DNA of 64,000 bases from positions 120,497 through 184,496 of the forward strand of contig NZ_CCDM010000007.1 in assembly GCF_000750635.1 (NCBI RefSeq), in the 5' to 3' direction. The notes beneath the pieces were generated by a model, which ran no database searches, was not told the DNA's origin, and saw only the letters and a program-made list of their open reading frames with translations. This DNA comes from Oceanobacillus jeddahensis (lineage in GTDB: Bacteria; Bacillota; Bacilli; Bacillales; Amphibacillaceae). Shown in pieces: positions 61,208 through 64,000 of the stretch (positions within the stretch are counted from its first letter, which is position 1; every line of letters begins with the position of its first letter). The translations under genes were made by a program, and so were the position numbers.

Positions 61208-61786
61208 CTAACTTGATACCTCTGTTGTATATTGCCGTATTTCAGGAGGCGTATAGCTGAAAATAAATGCTTCCATTTCTTCCAGAGAGTCAGAAAACAA
61301 AATGCGCTCTCTATCCTGCTTTGATAAAAATCCGTTATCTACCATTTCATCATACAACCTCGCCAAACTGTCATAATATCCATTCTGATTAAAAAGAATA
61401 CAAGGATTATTATTTTGACCGACTCTTGCCCAGGATATTACTTCTGCGATTTCTTCTAATGTTCCTGGACCACCAGGTAAAGCTATGTAACAATCACCCA
61501 AGGCAATCATTTTATTTTTCCGTATGGTCATCGAATCAACAATTTCTAATGTGGTTAAACCCGGATGACTCAGCTCTCTTTCCACTAAGAAATCCGGAAT
61601 AACCCCAATAGCTTCTCCCTGATTTGCTAATACTTCATCCGCTACAACGCCCATTAATCCAGCTTTTCCACCGCCATACACTAATGTATGCTTTTTTTCA
61701 GCAATCCACTTTCCAACTTTTTTGGCAGCTTCCTGATAAGCCGGGTCTGTACCAAGGCTTGCGCCGCAATAAACAGCGATATGCAT
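61208..61786 (-). CDS. LOG-family protein (cytokinin-type nucleotide phosphoribohydrolase)
   Basis: 192 aa. Carries both LOG motifs, YGGGKAGLMGVVAD (residues 38-51) and PGGPGTLEE (about 104-112). Related proteins hydrolyse nucleoside 5'-monophosphates to base and ribose 5-phosphate. The B. subtilis relative is YvdD. Close to purine genes here, but not in an operon with them. Confidence 0.88.
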   Translation of the reverse strand: MHIAVYCGASLGTDPAYQEAAKKVGKWIAEKKHTLVYGGGKAGLMGVVADEVLANQGEAIGVIPDFLVERELSHPGLTTLEIVDSMTIRKNKMIALGDCYIALPGGPGTLEEIAEVISWARVGQNNNPCILFNQNGYYDSLARLYDEMVDNGFLSKQDRERILFSDSLEEMEAFIFSYTPPEIRQYTTEVSS

Positions 61787-61936
61787 ACAAATTCCCCCAT
61801 TTCATTCATCTCATATTTTATAGAAAAATAACTCATTTTACAATGTAACCCTATAAGATTTCAACATTGTGTATACTAACCTAAAGTATATAGAATGGCT
61901 ATGACAGCCCCAAAATGAAACTCTATTAAAGTGCGT

Positions 61937-62214
61937 GTTCAAAAAGTCCGATAAATAGGACCAAGTCGGCTAAGTTCGCGACGTCCTGGGGTTGGGGCTG
62001 CGATTACTCGTCCCATCGTAAAGAGTTGTGCGTCGAAAGTTCAAGGCGGCGCAGCTTTGAGGAACGGACTTTCACAGGATGTGATGACTTCTGTGTTGTC
62101 CACAGGACGTGGACGGTCTTAACAGAAGTTCCTCTATGTTTTTAGATACGTGAGTAGCGGAAAAGCAAGCCAACGCAGAAATTCGCCGTGTCATTTTTAT
62201 TGGACTTTTTGAAC
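61937..62214. repeat. Repeat family A, copy 2 (278 bp, inverted relative to copy 1)
   Basis: Begins GTTCAAAAAGTCCGATAAA and ends TTTTTATTGGACTTTTTGAAC. Its right end from GCAGAAATTCGCCGTGTCAT is the exact inverse of the left end of copy 1. It contains the ATTACTCGTCCCATCG unit found in the mosaic at 6.4 kb, and an additional block (ACAGGATGTGATGACTTCTG..) not in copy 1. It fills the gap between the LOG gene and the permease. Confidence 0.8.
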
Positions 62215-62224
62215 TTCCTCTTAA

Positions 62225-62264
62225 AGAAAGCTCCATACAATAGAAGCTGTGTATGGAGCTTTCT
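62225..62264 (-). terminator. Terminator after the BceB-type permease gene
   Basis: A perfect 15-bp stem AGAAAGCTCCATACA/TGTATGGAGCTTTCT with a 10-nt loop, 16 bp past the permease stop. Confidence 0.8.
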
Positions 62265-62279
62265 CCGCTGTATATTCCA

Positions 62280-64000
62280 TTATCGCAAAGCTTGTTTCAC
62301 CTGCCGGATATAATAAAATCGGACAATAAAGAAATAGACGATTTGAATAACTAAGAACAGACCAAGCACCATTGCAGATTCCTTTACTAGATTGTAAAAA
62401 AACATATTCGACAATGCAGTCAATGCTACAGCTCCATGAACGAGTGCTACCGCAATTGGTGCAAAGAAAAGAAGCGCAGTTTGTCTATTTAATACCTTCT
62501 TCAATTCTTTCTCTGTCAGCCCCATTTTCGTGATTGCCTGGAATTTTTTCTTATCCTCATCTAAATCAGAATAGAGTCGGAAATAAAGAAAGCTTCCGGC
62601 TGATACGAAAAAGACGATTCCTATAAATAAACCGACAAATAGAATTGGTCCATAAGCTTTATTTACTACATATTCTTCATACTGACCTATGCTGATTCCT
62701 TCTGTAGATAATTCCTTATCTAATTTTTCTGCAATCTGTAAAGGAATCTCATTATCCCCCTCTTCTTGCCAGGCATAGTAATTCTCCTCTGCCGCAGATT
62801 GGGGCAAGCTTTCAAAATCATGATCAGAAACAACATAGTACTCTGCAGTAGAAGGTAATACATTGGATAATACTAAGTGTGCCGGTTTTAAAATAGTATC
62901 TCCATCTAATTCAAGCACCGCATCCTTTAGTATATCCGCTTCCTCTAAATCCGAAATGTCCCCACCGATACCAAGCAAAATCATTTCAGGACTTACCAAA
63001 ACAGTAGCTCCATCTTCTATCTGGAGTGTTTCATTATCACTTAAATCGGCAATTCGATTATAATCGGATTCCTTAGTAATAAAAATTCGTGATTCATCAG
63101 GCAATTCATAGTAATGAAGCGTTATTTGCTCCTTATCCATGTCCATATTTGCTTCCTGCAGCGTTTCGTCAATATAGGAAACGTTTGCTTCTTCATTTCC
63201 AGTTTCATAGTCCTGATAGGAAATAGTAGTTTGATGCACCTGTTTTATTCCAGCAGTAAGATAAGACTGAAACCCATACAACGAACCGATGGCACTAAAC
63301 GCGACAGTGGAAATAATTGCTACTAAGAAAAATGATCTTGCATTATCCTTCATTCTAAAAGAGAGATCGGATAATAAAATCATATTTGTCTTATACCAGA
63401 AAACATTCTCATTTTTCTTTAATCGCCGGATGAGAAATACACTTAATTGTGTAAACAGAAGATACGTCCCAATAATGACAACAATAACAACCGGAACTAA
63501 AGCAGCAAACACTTCTAGTCCCTCGACTGTTAAAGCAACAACATACCCTGTTCCAAGCAGGAGAACTGCTAAGATGGTTAAAAAGACATTTGCTTTTGGC
63601 TCGCCTTTTGACTTTTTATCACCTTTGATTAAATCAATTAATTTACGGCTCCGTAAAATATACGACACAAATAAAGAGATCAAGAAAAATAACACGATAA
63701 AGCAGCCAAACGTAAGCAGGATAGGCTGGGTTGGAAAGTAAAAAGGCAGTTCATTATCAATAATGAGTACATTTTCAGCAATCAATAAAATACCTTTGGA
63801 AAAAACCAGACCTAATCCGATGCCGCCAATGGTAGCCAGCAGGCCGATAAACATATTTTCCAGGAAAACCATGGAGCGGATTTGTTTCATGCTCATTCCC
63901 TGGATCATCAATAAGCCGAATTCTCTTTTCCGCGACTGTAAGAATGAACTCATCGAATAAAGCACAAAGAACAAAGAAAACACATAGATAATCCCTGCGG
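62280..64000 (-). CDS. ABC transporter permease, BceB/FtsX type (5' end outside window)
   Basis: The frame is open to the window end, about 572 codons visible; a complete BceB is near 650 aa, so roughly the first 80 residues, with the first membrane span, are missing. The FtsX segment SFLQSRKREFGLLMIQGMSMKQI is near the visible start. Several membrane spans, a large extracytoplasmic domain (about residues 265-430) and three C-terminal spans follow. This layout is the peptide-antibiotic sensing and detoxifying BceAB type. The ATPase and any two-component system would lie beyond the window. Confidence 0.88.
   Translation of the reverse strand, partial: AGIIYVFSLFFVLYSMSSFLQSRKREFGLLMIQGMSMKQIRSMVFLENMFIGLLATIGGIGLGLVFSKGILLIAENVLIIDNELPFYFPTQPILLTFGCFIVLFFLISLFVSYILRSRKLIDLIKGDKKSKGEPKANVFLTILAVLLLGTGYVVALTVEGLEVFAALVPVVIVVIIGTYLLFTQLSVFLIRRLKKNENVFWYKTNMILLSDLSFRMKDNARSFFLVAIISTVAFSAIGSLYGFQSYLTAGIKQVHQTTISYQDYETGNEEANVSYIDETLQEANMDMDKEQITLHYYELPDESRIFITKESDYNRIADLSDNETLQIEDGATVLVSPEMILLGIGGDISDLEEADILKDAVLELDGDTILKPAHLVLSNVLPSTAEYYVVSDHDFESLPQSAAEENYYAWQEEGDNEIPLQIAEKLDKELSTEGISIGQYEEYVVNKAYGPILFVGLFIGIVFFVSAGSFLYFRLYSDLDEDKKKFQAITKMGLTEKELKKVLNRQTALLFFAPIAVALVHGAVALTALSNMFFYNLVKESAMVLGLFLVIQIVYFFIVRFYYIRQVKQALR

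Overview
The window reads as a low-GC Gram-positive chromosome, most likely from the Oceanobacillus/Virgibacillus side of the Bacillaceae. This is inferred from protein resemblance and from gene order that follows the Bacillus subtilis purE-purD, yerA, yerC, pcrB-pcrA-ligA-camS, gatCAB, dgkB, rlmCD region. Most genes are on the minus strand, so that block is read from high to low coordinates. No rRNA, tRNA, CRISPR array or transposase gene was seen.

Region by region. 1-4.5 kb: the tail of a CopB-type ATPase, D-serine dehydratase, an acetyltransferase, a UcpA-like dehydrogenase and a small membrane protein. 4.5-8 kb: a SWIM zinc-finger protein and a DHA2 drug exporter. 8-14 kb: a copper-homeostasis cluster (csoR, copZ, copA, a YdhK-like protein, a His-rich protein, a glutaredoxin-like protein, a siroheme-reductase-like protein), with three near-identical CsoR palindromes in front of csoR, copZ and copA. 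14-20.6 kb: a PadR regulator with an MFS exporter, a macrodomain protein, a VOC protein, rlmCD and dgkB. 21-33 kb: gatCAB, an RRNPP-type HTH-TPR regulator, camS, ligA, pcrA and pcrB, with a 30-codon peptide ORF overlapping the camS stop. 33.5-38 kb: yerC, yerA, a glycerol dehydrogenase gene behind a perfect Rex box, and an XRE/DUF3278 pair. 38-52 kb: the complete twelve-gene purine operon purEKBCSQLFMNHD behind paired PurR boxes, a promoter, a guanine-type riboswitch and a terminator, then a UPF0316 gene. 52-64 kb: accessory genes (DUF4269, MOSC, msrA, SRPBCC, GNAT, a class-I amidotransferase, a DUF1307 lipoprotein), a second guanine riboswitch ahead of a pbuG-type permease, a cyclase-family hydrolase, a LOG-family protein and a truncated BceB-type permease.

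How the parts work together: PurR boxes and a guanine riboswitch control purine synthesis, and the same riboswitch class controls purine uptake, so both respond to guanine. CsoR palindromes sit between promoter elements of the copper genes. The Rex box ties the glycerol dehydrogenase to NADH/NAD+ balance.

The least ordinary part is the non-coding DNA. Three families of palindromic, transposase-less repeats (A, B and C below; eight copies plus one mosaic scar) fill most long intergenic gaps. They share exchangeable stem-loop modules, and two copies of one module show base-pair-preserving changes. One copy lies inside the purine operon between purH and purD. The other candidate for a new system is the HTH-TPR regulator with the camS-linked peptide ORF.
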